NCBI RefSeq assembly: GCF_003258705.1
Contig: NZ_CP029480.1
Span: 3,162,001-3,226,000 of the forward strand
Source: Arcticibacterium luteifluviistationis
GTDB taxonomy: Bacteria > Bacteroidota > Bacteroidia > Cytophagales > Spirosomataceae
Direction: 5' to 3'
DNA length: 64,000 nucleotides
This document shows positions 33,165 to 41,681 of this stretch, piece by piece. Every line of letters starts with the position of its first letter. Position 1 is the stretch's first letter. The translations under genes and the position numbers were made by a program. Below the pieces are notes generated by a model that saw nothing but the letters and a program-made list of their open reading frames with translations, had not been told where the DNA came from and did no database searches.

Positions 33165-33172
33165 TACATTTG
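33165..33172 (+). promoter_or_regulatory. -7 box of the TonB receptor promoter
   Basis: TACATTTG matches TAnnTTTG, immediately after the palindrome and 38 bp before the TTG start at 33210. Confidence 0.6.
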
Positions 33173-33209
33173 CATACAACTTACTCAATCATCTAACTAA
33201 TTAAATTAT

Positions 33210-35492
33210 TTGAAACGTCTATATCACATCCTCTTAATGGTCTTTAGCACCACTAGCCTTTTTGCCCAAAATGGTACATTAACAGGTAAAATTCTTTCCG
33301 AACAAGGCGAAGGCATATCTTTTGCCTCCATAGTTTTAGAAAACAATAGCCAAGGTTTCCAGGCAGACGAAAACGGAAACTTCACGGCTAACAGCCTAAA
33401 AGCTGGCAAAATATCACTCAGTGTAAGCTCTATTGGTTTTATCAAGCAGCGTGTCAATACCGAAATTCTGGATGGACAAAGCACCGCCTTAGAAATCATA
33501 CTAAGAGCAGCGGCATCATCTTTAGATGAAGTAGTGGTAACAGGTACTATGAAAGAAGTAAGCCGATTGGAAACACCGGTACCGGTTGAAATTTACACGC
33601 CACAATTTTTCAAAAGAAACCCAACACCTAACATTTTTGAGGCTTTGCAAAACGTAAACGGTGTAAGGCCGCAGCTAAACTGCAATGTCTGCAACACGGG
33701 CGACATACACATTAACGGCCTAGAAGGACCATACACCATGATTTTACTAGACGGCATGCCTATCGTCAGTGGCTTGTCTACTGTTTATGGACTGTCTGGA
33801 ATTCCTAATTCTTTGATTGAGCGTGTAGAGGTGGTGAAAGGCCCTGCATCTTCTTTATACGGTAGCGAAGCCGTGGGTGGATTGATTAATATCATTACCA
33901 AATCGCCTTTAAAAGCAGACAAGTTTTCTGTAGATGTGATGGCGACCAACTGGCAAGAACTGAACGTAGATTTAGGTTTCACACAAGCCATTGGCTCCAA
34001 AATCCAAACTTTGACGGGTATTAATTACTATAACTATCAAAACCCAATTGATAATAATGGTGATAATTTCACAGACGTCACTTTACAGCAGCGTGTTTCT
34101 TTATTTCACAAATGGAACGTAAAACACAGCGGAGATAAATACTTCAACATAGCCGCCAGATACTTTTATGAAAACAGGTGGGGTGGCGAAATGGACTGGA
34201 CCAGTACTTTTAGAGGTGGAACAGAAAAATATGGAGAAAGCATTTATACCAAAAGATGGGAGGTGCTAGGGAAATACGAGTTGCCAACAAAAGAGAAACT
34301 CGCCTTGACTTTCTCTTATAATAACCACGACCAAGATTCCTACTACGGAGACCTTCCTTACTTTGCGAAACAGAACATCGGTTTTGTGCAAATGACTTGG
34401 GACAAATCTCTCAAAAAACATGATTTACTTTCGGGAATAGCCGCTCGCCATACTTTCTATGACGACAATACACCGGCAACGGCTTCCCCAGAAAATATAG
34501 ACATCACTAAACCTGAAAACAGCCTTTTGCCTGGCATTTTCGTTCAAGACGAAATCACCTTAGACGAAAAGCAAAAAGTGCTTTTAGGTTATAGATTTGA
34601 CTACCATCAAAAACATGGAGGCATTCACACCCCAAGAGTAGCTTATAAATACAATCTGAATAAACTTAACATAGTCAGGCTAAATGTAGGCACTGGCTTT
34701 AGAGTGGTCAATCTTTTTACAGAAGACCATGCTGCTCTCACAGGAGCTAGAAAAGTAGATATATTAAGCGAACTAAAACCAGAAAAAAGCATAAATGCCA
34801 ACCTAAACTACATGGGTAAGTTTTTTACTAGAAACAGTGGCTTCATTGGTGTAGACTTTACGGCTTTTTATACACATTTCAATAATAGAATAGTGCCAGA
34901 TTATATCACAGACCCGCAAAGAATAATCTATGATAACCTAGACGGTTATGCCGTTTCAAAAGGAATATCGGCCAATCTAGACTTCAATTTTGCAAACGGA
35001 TTAAAAATATTAACAGGTGCCACACTTATGGATAATACTATAGTAGAAAATGGTGTTACCGAGAGACCTTTACTAACGGAGCACTTTAGCGGAACATGGT
35101 CTGCCTCTTACACCATACCTACCATAAATCTTACTGTAGATTATACTGGAAACCTTTATGGGCCTATGGACTTACCAGTACTTGGGGCTAAAGACCCAAG
35201 GTCTGACACCTCGCCATGGTGGAGCATTCAGAACATTCAGTTTACGTATTCGCCAAAGAGCTCTTCTCTTGAGGTGTACGGAGGCATAAAAAACTTGCTA
35301 AATTTTACGCCTGCGGCAAATAGCATTGCACGCTCTTTTGACCCATTTGACAAACAAGTAACGTTCAATGATGCCGGTGATGTGGTAGCTACAGCAAATA
35401 ATCCTTACGCATTAACCTTTGACCCAAGTTATGTTTATGCTCCGAATCAGGGTATCAGAGGTTTCTTTGGAGTTAGGTGGGCATTGGATTAG
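33210..35492 (+). CDS. TonB-dependent outer-membrane receptor
   Basis: A 760-residue receptor. It has a signal peptide (HILLMVFSTTSLFAQ), a carboxypeptidase-regulatory-like domain (about 22-95, LTGKILSEQGEGISFASIVL), a TonB box region (LDEVVVTGT), a plug (VNGVRPQLNCNVCNTGD, IHINGLEGPYTMILLDGMPI, VEVVKGPASSLYGSEAVGG) and a 22-strand barrel ending GIRGFFGVRWALD. The plug has an unusual CNVC pair that could bind metal or form a disulphide. The perfect palindrome upstream suggests repression by a metal or nutrient. Substrate is unknown; metal or metal-chelate uptake is favoured by context. The start is TTG; the signal peptide confirms it. Confidence 0.9.
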   Translation: MKRLYHILLMVFSTTSLFAQNGTLTGKILSEQGEGISFASIVLENNSQGFQADENGNFTANSLKAGKISLSVSSIGFIKQRVNTEILDGQSTALEIILRAAASSLDEVVVTGTMKEVSRLETPVPVEIYTPQFFKRNPTPNIFEALQNVNGVRPQLNCNVCNTGDIHINGLEGPYTMILLDGMPIVSGLSTVYGLSGIPNSLIERVEVVKGPASSLYGSEAVGGLINIITKSPLKADKFSVDVMATNWQELNVDLGFTQAIGSKIQTLTGINYYNYQNPIDNNGDNFTDVTLQQRVSLFHKWNVKHSGDKYFNIAARYFYENRWGGEMDWTSTFRGGTEKYGESIYTKRWEVLGKYELPTKEKLALTFSYNNHDQDSYYGDLPYFAKQNIGFVQMTWDKSLKKHDLLSGIAARHTFYDDNTPATASPENIDITKPENSLLPGIFVQDEITLDEKQKVLLGYRFDYHQKHGGIHTPRVAYKYNLNKLNIVRLNVGTGFRVVNLFTEDHAALTGARKVDILSELKPEKSINANLNYMGKFFTRNSGFIGVDFTAFYTHFNNRIVPDYITDPQRIIYDNLDGYAVSKGISANLDFNFANGLKILTGATLMDNTIVENGVTERPLLTEHFSGTWSASYTIPTINLTVDYTGNLYGPMDLPVLGAKDPRSDTSPWWSIQNIQFTYSPKSSSLEVYGGIKNLLNFTPAANSIARSFDPFDKQVTFNDAGDVVATANNPYALTFDPSYVYAPNQGIRGFFGVRWALD

Positions 35493-35509
35493 GAGATTTC
35501 TAAATACAT

Positions 35510-35546
35510 TCGTCGTAGGGTCGAGTCCTACCCAACCCTACGACGA
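35510..35546. repeat. GC-rich 12-bp inverted repeat between convergent genes
   Basis: TCGTCGTAGGGT and ACCCTACGACGA pair perfectly around a 13-nt loop, followed by a short CGA microsatellite. No T run follows, so it is not a classic terminator, though it sits where one is needed between convergent genes (stops at 35492 and 35556). Confidence 0.7.
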
Positions 35547-35555
35547 CGACGACGC

Positions 35556-36824
35556 CTATTCATTTATAATGACAATTTCCACACGTCTATTTTTTTGACG
35601 TTGTTCTTTCGATTGATTCGTTTCAAGGGGTTTTGTATCTCCCCAACCTTTGAATGTAATTCGCTCTGCATCTATACCTTCTGAAATCAAATAATCTCTT
35701 ACATTCTTTGCCCTGTCCATAGACAGTATCAAATTTAAACGGCTATCTCCTTGATTATCCGTATGACCATCCACCCTTATTTTCATTTCCTGGTTTTCGT
35801 TCATCATCTTCACCACTTTGGCCAATTCCCTATGAGAATTTTCTAATATCTCAGCTTTACCCAACGGGAAATAAACATTATTTAATCGGAAGGTATTTTC
35901 ATCCACTGCTTCTAACTCTTCCTCTTCAACAGGTTCTTCTATCACTTCAGCTACCTCTTCCTTTGGAATTTCTTCTACCAAAGGCTCTAAAAATATGTCT
36001 CTATCAAATGATTTAGTAACCTTACTAAGGTTCATATTTTCTGTAGTGACAGCGTAACCTTCCGCTTCTATCTTATAAACATAGGCATCAGGTTTTACTA
36101 AAAACTCATAGTAACCAGTTCTAGATGTCATCACCGAATCAAAAGGCACATTATCCCCATCTATAATACAGGTAATTTTAGCGGAAATAGGCTTATCTGT
36201 GGCAGCATCATAAACCTTTCCACTCATGATAAACTCTTTGGCAGTGGGCAATAGAGCCATAACCTGCTCTTCCTCTCCTACCGCAGGGTTATTAACCTCC
36301 ACGCCATAAAAATTCCAATATTGAAAACCATCACGTTCATCATTTGGACCTTCTACCAAGTCCACTGATTTAATTCCTGGCGATAGCTTTTCAAAAAACA
36401 CTTTGAAAAAATACTTTTTGTCAGCAGCTACATCTAACCTTTCGGGTGCTACAGGAATGTTGCTTGCCTTTATAAATTCAAACTCCTGTCCATCTTTTGA
36501 CCGTAAAAAAGACGTCGGCTGAATACTAATGGTACTTCCTCCCATTCCCCCCATCATTTGCTGTAACAACATATCACGCATCATAGGACTCATTCTGCCT
36601 AGCTGCTCTTTTTCTTTGGGATTATTATTCAAATAATCCTTTAAAGCTTCTTTGGGAGATTTACTGACATACTGCATAGAAACAACCGTATAATCATCCG
36701 TAATTTCTATCTTATTTATAAAGGTATCTTGGGTAGACTTTTTTGTAACTTTTGGATTCGGCGTAACTTGTGCCAGTGCATTTTGTACGCCAAATAATAA
36801 AATCATTGACAGTATCTTATACAT
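35556..36824 (-). CDS. OmpA-family outer-membrane/peptidoglycan-linked protein
   Basis: A 422-residue exported protein (signal peptide ILSMILLFGVQNALAQ). An N-terminal domain of unknown type contains a Met-rich patch (MRDMLLQQMMGGMGG). A carboxypeptidase-regulatory-like domain spans about 200-275 (MSGKVYDAATDKPISAKI), then a Glu-rich linker, then an OmpA_C peptidoglycan-binding domain (VYFPLGKAEILENSHREL, VDGHTDNQGDSRLNLILSMD, GWGDTKPLETN, QKNRRVEIVI). It probably ties the outer membrane or a surface machine to the cell wall. It is convergent with the TonB receptor. Confidence 0.88.
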   Translation of the reverse strand: MYKILSMILLFGVQNALAQVTPNPKVTKKSTQDTFINKIEITDDYTVVSMQYVSKSPKEALKDYLNNNPKEKEQLGRMSPMMRDMLLQQMMGGMGGSTISIQPTSFLRSKDGQEFEFIKASNIPVAPERLDVAADKKYFFKVFFEKLSPGIKSVDLVEGPNDERDGFQYWNFYGVEVNNPAVGEEEQVMALLPTAKEFIMSGKVYDAATDKPISAKITCIIDGDNVPFDSVMTSRTGYYEFLVKPDAYVYKIEAEGYAVTTENMNLSKVTKSFDRDIFLEPLVEEIPKEEVAEVIEEPVEEEELEAVDENTFRLNNVYFPLGKAEILENSHRELAKVVKMMNENQEMKIRVDGHTDNQGDSRLNLILSMDRAKNVRDYLISEGIDAERITFKGWGDTKPLETNQSKEQRQKNRRVEIVIINE

Positions 36825-37035
36825 ATTATTTGGAGTTTATTAGGTTCTAATAGGCAAACGATTCCACTAATTTATAAGTTTAATCGGACTTGTTAAGAAG
36901 TGTTAAATGCTGTGGCTGTACTTTGTGTAACGTATGCCGTCGAATATTTTGTCACCTTTTTTGCTCTAATGGCAAAAAAAGCCGCCAAAACGAGAAGAAG
37001 AATAAGGTGATGAGTTTTTACTCTTTTACCAATGT

Positions 37036-37052
37036 TTCGTCCCTACGGGACT
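37036..37052. repeat. Single REP-like hairpin unit
   Basis: Core GTCCCTACGGGAC (37039-37051) is a perfect 5-bp stem with a TAC loop, preceded by TACCAATGTTTC. It is the same family as units at 29983, 30037, 32398, 32450 and 32505. It lies in the 288-bp gap between the OmpA gene and the VOC gene, which otherwise shows no gene. Confidence 0.65.
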
Positions 37053-37112
37053 TTTAAATTCTTTGAAAAAAAACCTATAATTAGGAAGGCTTGAGTTTTG
37101 AGCTTCTTAATA

Positions 37113-37499
37113 CTAAACCTCATAAAATTCCAAAGGTAAATCATCTGGATCGGCGAAAAATGTGAATCGCTTTCCTGTTATTTCGTCAATTCTGATTGGC
37201 TCACAGCTTACACCTTTTGTTTCTAATTCTTTAATAGATTTTTCAATATCGCCCACCTCAAAAGCTAGATGCCTTAAACCTGCTGCTTCCGGTCTTGAAA
37301 CTCTTTCAGGAGGATTGGGAAAAGAAAACAGCTCAATAATATATTCGCCGTTTAAGCCTAAATCTAATTTGTAAGAATCTCGTGATTCTCTATAAGTTTC
37401 TTTAATTATTTCTAAGCTAAGCACTTCGGTATAAAATGCCTTTGACAACTGATAATTGGAAGCAATGATGGCAACGTGATGTAATTTCTTTAATTCCAT
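37113..37499 (-). CDS. VOC-fold (glyoxalase/YaeR-like) protein
   Basis: I use ATG 37499 (128 residues), 4 bp after the KtrA stop; a longer GTG/other start would overlap ktrA. The protein has two beta-alpha-beta-beta-beta modules: LHHVAIIASNYQLSKAFYTE, YIIELFSFPNPPERVSRPEA, GLRHLAFEVGDIEKSI and FTFFADPDDLPLEFYEV. Metal ligands His (LHH), Glu (IELF), His (LRHLAF) and Glu (LEFYEV) are all present. It is close to the YaeR subgroup of lactoylglutathione-lyase-like proteins, of unknown substrate. It ends the ktrB-ktrA operon. Confidence 0.88.
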   Translation of the reverse strand: MELKKLHHVAIIASNYQLSKAFYTEVLSLEIIKETYRESRDSYKLDLGLNGEYIIELFSFPNPPERVSRPEAAGLRHLAFEVGDIEKSIKELETKGVSCEPIRIDEITGKRFTFFADPDDLPLEFYEV

Positions 37500-37503
37500 A
37501 TTA

Positions 37504-38193
37504 TCACAAATCACTACCAATCATTTTTTGAAAATCTTTGATATTACCCATCATCACCAAAATATCTGACTCGTCGAACTCATGCTCCGGGTCTAGATTC
37601 ATATTAACCGAAGCAAACTTACTCATCATACCTATGATGTTCTTTTTAGTCTCATAACGTTTTACCGCTATCAATTTTAAACCGTAAGTGCTAAAAAAGT
37701 CAATATTATCGGCTGTTCGGCCTAAGTACCTTTTTGGTACTTCAATCTCCAAAATACTGCAATGGTCTGACAAATCGAAAGACTCTAAAACACCACTTAA
37801 TTCCAGTTGCTTCGCAAACTGCTCAGCTGCAATTTTCTCAGGATTAAAAATAGTTTCAATACCAATGGACTCTAAAACCGTTTGGTGCAGTGGATTTATA
37901 GCCCTACTTATAATAGACTTAGCATTATGCTGTTTTAGAAGGGCCGTAGTCAATATCGAAGCTCCTACATCTTCACCAATAGCCACAATTATTTGGTCGG
38001 CCTCTTGAATAGGAAGTGAATTTAATGCCCCTGGTTTTGAAGAATCCAAACAAATGGTATGGGTAACTTTATTTTTAAGTTGCTCTACTATCTCTAAACT
38101 ATTATCTACCCCAAAAACCTCATGACCTATGGCTGTCAGACGAGTGCTGAGCGTTGACCCAAAATTCCCTAAACCTATAACAATGTATTTCAT
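37504..38193 (-). CDS. ktrA: KtrA-type K+ transport regulator (RCK domain)
   Basis: A 229-residue cytoplasmic gating subunit with an RCK_N Rossmann domain (YIVIGLGNFGSTLSTRLTAI, GVDNS, DQIIVAIGEDVGASILTTAL) and an RCK_C domain (LEIEVPKRYLGRTADNIDF, ILVMMGNIKDFQKM). It binds nucleotide and, in related systems, c-di-AMP, and opens KtrB. It lies 74 bp downstream of ktrB on the same strand. Confidence 0.93.
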   Translation of the reverse strand: MKYIVIGLGNFGSTLSTRLTAIGHEVFGVDNSLEIVEQLKNKVTHTICLDSSKPGALNSLPIQEADQIIVAIGEDVGASILTTALLKQHNAKSIISRAINPLHQTVLESIGIETIFNPEKIAAEQFAKQLELSGVLESFDLSDHCSILEIEVPKRYLGRTADNIDFFSTYGLKLIAVKRYETKKNIIGMMSKFASVNMNLDPEHEFDESDILVMMGNIKDFQKMIGSDL

Positions 38194-38267
38194 TTTTCTT
38201 AAATTTTCAATTGTTGAATTCTTCTGCCTTTTATCAGAAGTTTGATGTTAAAAGTTTTCACCAAGCA

Positions 38268-40070
38268 TCAAATAATCAAAACGTTCTCCTTAGGATATTG
38301 ATACGAACTGCTTTGAATTTTCTTAAAAACTCCAAACAACAGTGTAAACATACCTACCCTACCTAAAAACATGGTCACTATCAAAACCAGTTTGGACGCG
38401 GTACCTAATTGAGGTGTCAAATTCATGGACAAACCAACTGTACTATAAGCCGAAAAGCACTCAAACGCTATCTTGGTAAGTTCTTGCTGTGGTTCAAATG
38501 TACTAATCAGAAAAACCGCCATACCAATAATTAAAAGCGAAAGAAATATAACTGCAAAAGCCCTATGAATAGAAGAACTTGAAATCTCCCTTTTGAAAAG
38601 GTCTACTCGCTCTTTTCCTTTGGCCAAGGCCACAATATTAGAAATAGCTATGGTAAACGTAGTGGTTTTGATACCTCCACCTGTACTACTTGGCGAAGCC
38701 CCAATCCACATCAGTAAAAGATAAATCAAGATAGTCCCTTGCATCAAACCACCCATATCCACGGTATTAAAACCAGCAGTTCTTGGTGTAACCGAACCAA
38801 AAAACGATTGTACCACCTTCCCATACAATGTAGGGTGCGGCTGCAATGAATTATTATACTCTGTGATGAAATATAAGACCGTTCCTAGAGCTAAAAGCAC
38901 CCCCGTAGAGGTAAGTACCAGTCTAGAGTGGACATTCAGGTTTCTTGCCATGAAGATGAATCTCTTCTTAAAGAACAGCCAACCAATCAAACTCTTTATT
39001 AGCTTCTTAAACGTATCATAAAGGTCTATTACTACTGGAAAACCAATACCACCTAAAATCACAAGTACACAAATGACTAACTGAAAAGGATAATTATATC
39101 TAAATCCGCCATTAAAAAGACCATCTGGCAAGGTGCTAAAGCCAGCATTACAAAACGCTGAAATAGAATGAAAAACGGAAAACATCCAAGAGTCGTAAGA
39201 GCTAGTAAAGAAGGTCTCATTACTAGTAAGATGAATAAAAAATACACCTATTAGCTCAATCACTAAAGTATAACTCATGATTTTCAGCAAGGTAGAAAAT
39301 AGCGAATTTGGCTTATCTGTCTGAATAATATCGCTCAAGATAAGATGATTTCTAAAAGACATGCCTCCTTTAAAAAGTATAGCGAAAAAGTTAGTAAAAG
39401 TCATCAAACCCAAACCTCCTATCTGAATGAGAACCAAAAGCATATCTTGACCAATGCCCGTAAAGGTGGTGGAGGTGTCTACCACAGTAAGGCCCGTTAC
39501 ACATACCGCACTGGTGGCTGTAAAAAGAGCGTCAATGAAAGATATTTTCTGTGAAGATACATCAGGAATAAGCAGAATGGCCGTTCCTACCAAAATCAAC
39601 ATTATAAAACTAACTACAAAAAGCACCGATGGCGTCATGCCTCTTCCTCCAAAAATGGTACCTTCTCGCATTAGTCTTACCACAAAAAATACACTGAGTA
39701 AGATATAGAGAAACCAGTTTTGGTTTATCAGCTCAAAATTTCCTTTCAAGTATAAAAAGAGGTATAAAAGACCTGCAAAAATCAAGTCTGGAAGATGTGT
39801 TCTGTCAAGAAGTTTAATTCTTTTTCGAATGAAATTCTGAAGAACCCATTTGATAAAATACAAAAACATCACCACAATCGGGATATCTATCAGAATGGTA
39901 TCTACCCAGTTTTCTACGGCTAACTCTTTTGGAAATGCTATTTGATAAATCACCAATGCAAATGCCAATAAGAGTGCACCAAAAATGGCCCAGTCTATCC
40001 TTTTAACCACTTTTTCTCTTATGAGAATAAGCTTATCCCAGAAGTCAACCAGGTAGTGTTTTAATTTCAC
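38268..40070 (-). CDS. ktrB: KtrB/TrkH-type K+ (Na+-coupled) transporter
   Basis: A 600-residue inner-membrane protein with an N-terminal extension of about 150 residues and four M1-P-M2 repeats. The four filter loops each have the conserved Gly: SAVCVTGLTVVD, AFCNAGFSTLPDG, TPRTAGFNTVD and YSTVGLSMNL. It takes up potassium together with the KtrA subunit encoded just downstream. Length is greater than B. subtilis KtrB (about 445) because of the N-terminal helices, as is common in Bacteroidota. Confidence 0.93.
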   Translation of the reverse strand: MKLKHYLVDFWDKLILIREKVVKRIDWAIFGALLLAFALVIYQIAFPKELAVENWVDTILIDIPIVVMFLYFIKWVLQNFIRKRIKLLDRTHLPDLIFAGLLYLFLYLKGNFELINQNWFLYILLSVFFVVRLMREGTIFGGRGMTPSVLFVVSFIMLILVGTAILLIPDVSSQKISFIDALFTATSAVCVTGLTVVDTSTTFTGIGQDMLLVLIQIGGLGLMTFTNFFAILFKGGMSFRNHLILSDIIQTDKPNSLFSTLLKIMSYTLVIELIGVFFIHLTSNETFFTSSYDSWMFSVFHSISAFCNAGFSTLPDGLFNGGFRYNYPFQLVICVLVILGGIGFPVVIDLYDTFKKLIKSLIGWLFFKKRFIFMARNLNVHSRLVLTSTGVLLALGTVLYFITEYNNSLQPHPTLYGKVVQSFFGSVTPRTAGFNTVDMGGLMQGTILIYLLLMWIGASPSSTGGGIKTTTFTIAISNIVALAKGKERVDLFKREISSSSIHRAFAVIFLSLLIIGMAVFLISTFEPQQELTKIAFECFSAYSTVGLSMNLTPQLGTASKLVLIVTMFLGRVGMFTLLFGVFKKIQSSSYQYPKENVLII

Positions 40071-40110
40071 TTAGTATAAGTCTTTGTTAACAAGGTTCTA
40101 ATTTAGGGAT

Positions 40111-41379
40111 TCATTTTTCAAATCTATGAATATCAAACAATCCTATATTTTGAGATACGTTTTTTTCTAAAATTAGTTTACTCACCACTTGTCCAGTTAT
40201 TGGAGCTAAACTAATGCCTAACATAGCATGTCCTGAAGCTACAACTACGTTTTCTAGCTGTTTTGCCTTACCTACATACGGCAATCCATCTGGCGAACAT
40301 GGTCTTAATCCGTACCAAATGTCAGCATCTTTTGGCATTCCTACTTTTACTTGACCATAAAAATTTTCACCCGCTTGGGCTATCGCCCTTACCCTCTTCT
40401 TATTGATATTAGGATTAATCCCTGCTAATTCCATCGTTCCCGCAAAACGGACTTGATTATCCATAAAAGGAGTCACCGCTACTTTAGCTTCGCAAAGAAT
40501 AGTTGGATGTAAAATCTTTTTAGACGCTTCTTGTTGCTGAAGAAAACTATAGCCTTTCCCTGCCTGCATTGGTATATTAAGTTTAAAAAGCTTCGCCAAA
40601 CCTTCCGACCAGCTTCCTGCAGCCACCACTACTTTTTCTACTTTAATTTCCTTGAGTTCATTATTTTGAAGTTGCAATTGAAGCTTTTCAACCTTATTTC
40701 CATTTATTGCAGCATCTACAACTTTGGTATTATATAAAAACTTAACACCTTTCTTAAGCAAGAAACTCTTTAGGTTCCCAACTAACTTCTGAGGATTACA
40801 ATGAGAATCATCAGGATAAAAAACGCCACCTAAAACATCAGGTAAAGCTTCTGGCTCTAATTTATGAACGCCATCTCTAGTTAAAACCTCCGCTTTTATA
40901 CCTAAATCATGAGCTTTAGCTGCTACCTGAGCCTCCCCTTCCAAAACATGTTCGGTTTTGCAAAGCAACAAAAGACCTTTCTTTTCAAAGTCAAAAGCCA
41001 ATTCATTTGAGGATACTAAGTCAAGATACAAAGCCCTGCTTTCTACCAAAAAATCTCTCAATACGGGCATAGCTGCATCTACCTTCTTTTGAGAGGCCGA
41101 TTGCATAAACTTCCAAGACCAATTAAGCATAGATAAATCAAACCTTGGCTTAACATAAAACGGGCTAGCATCATCCAACATCCACTTTAGTGCTTTCTGA
41201 ACCATTCCTGGAGCGGCCAAAGGAATAAAATGACTCGGCGTAATCATACCCGCATTTTGAAACGAGCAGCCGTCCTCACCATCATATTGCTCAATAATCT
41301 CTACCTCATGCCCTTCCTTAACTAGGTAGTAAGCCGAGAAGAGACCTATGATGCCAGAGCCTATTATATGAACTTTCAT
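40111..41379 (-). CDS. FAD-dependent D-amino acid dehydrogenase, probably D-hydroxyproline dehydrogenase
   Basis: A 422-residue DAO-family flavoprotein. The dinucleotide-binding motif is VHIIGSGIIGLFSAYYLVKEGHEVEIIEQ, followed by CSFQNAGMITPSHFIPLAAPGM, a pattern of DadA-type enzymes; AAGSWSEGLAKLF and LRPCSPDGLPYVG, with GHAMLGISLAPITGQ at the end. The neighbouring epimerase and DapA-like genes point to cis-4-hydroxy-D-proline oxidation to 1-pyrroline-4-hydroxy-2-carboxylate. The 302-bp gap to the epimerase contains a GC-rich palindrome. Confidence 0.88.
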   Translation of the reverse strand: MKVHIIGSGIIGLFSAYYLVKEGHEVEIIEQYDGEDGCSFQNAGMITPSHFIPLAAPGMVQKALKWMLDDASPFYVKPRFDLSMLNWSWKFMQSASQKKVDAAMPVLRDFLVESRALYLDLVSSNELAFDFEKKGLLLLCKTEHVLEGEAQVAAKAHDLGIKAEVLTRDGVHKLEPEALPDVLGGVFYPDDSHCNPQKLVGNLKSFLLKKGVKFLYNTKVVDAAINGNKVEKLQLQLQNNELKEIKVEKVVVAAGSWSEGLAKLFKLNIPMQAGKGYSFLQQQEASKKILHPTILCEAKVAVTPFMDNQVRFAGTMELAGINPNINKKRVRAIAQAGENFYGQVKVGMPKDADIWYGLRPCSPDGLPYVGKAKQLENVVVASGHAMLGISLAPITGQVVSKLILEKNVSQNIGLFDIHRFEK

Positions 41380-41475
41380 TTTTTATTTTTCTTGTCTAAT
41401 CCCTAATTCTTCCGTCTCTTATTTGAGCGAAATAAAAATTACGTTTAACACCTTTTACTCAGCTGTCCTTGCCGC

Positions 41476-41494
41476 CAGCCTGTCGGCTGACAGG
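41476..41494. repeat. GC-rich nested palindrome in an AT-rich gap
   Basis: CCTGTC-GGCT-GACAGG (41479-41494) and the overlapping CAGCC-TGTC-GGCTG (41476-41489) can form alternative hairpins. Local GC is far above the flanks. It is probably a dispersed repeat unit. The rest of 41380-41681 has no gene I support. Confidence 0.5.
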
Positions 41495-41681
41495 GACGGG
41501 CCTTCCTTTTTTAACTTAAAAAAAGAAGCAAAAAAACACTGCCTTGTAAACTCTTACATTCAAAACTTCAACCTTGACTTCCAAAATAAAATTCAAATAA
41601 GTTTTGAACGTAATCAAACAGTACAAGGCCAAATAGGAATTCATTGAATTTTCAGCTTCGCTCAAACAGTAAATTACTTTT

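Noticed and set aside
36969-37010. 13-codon frame MAKKAAKTRRRIR
   Set aside because: Very short, no terminator or promoter of its own, and basic runs arise easily from A-rich DNA; not enough support.
41423-41647. 74-codon plus-strand frame between the FAD dehydrogenase and epimerase
   Set aside because: It runs through a GC-rich palindrome, has no recognisable protein pattern and no start signals.
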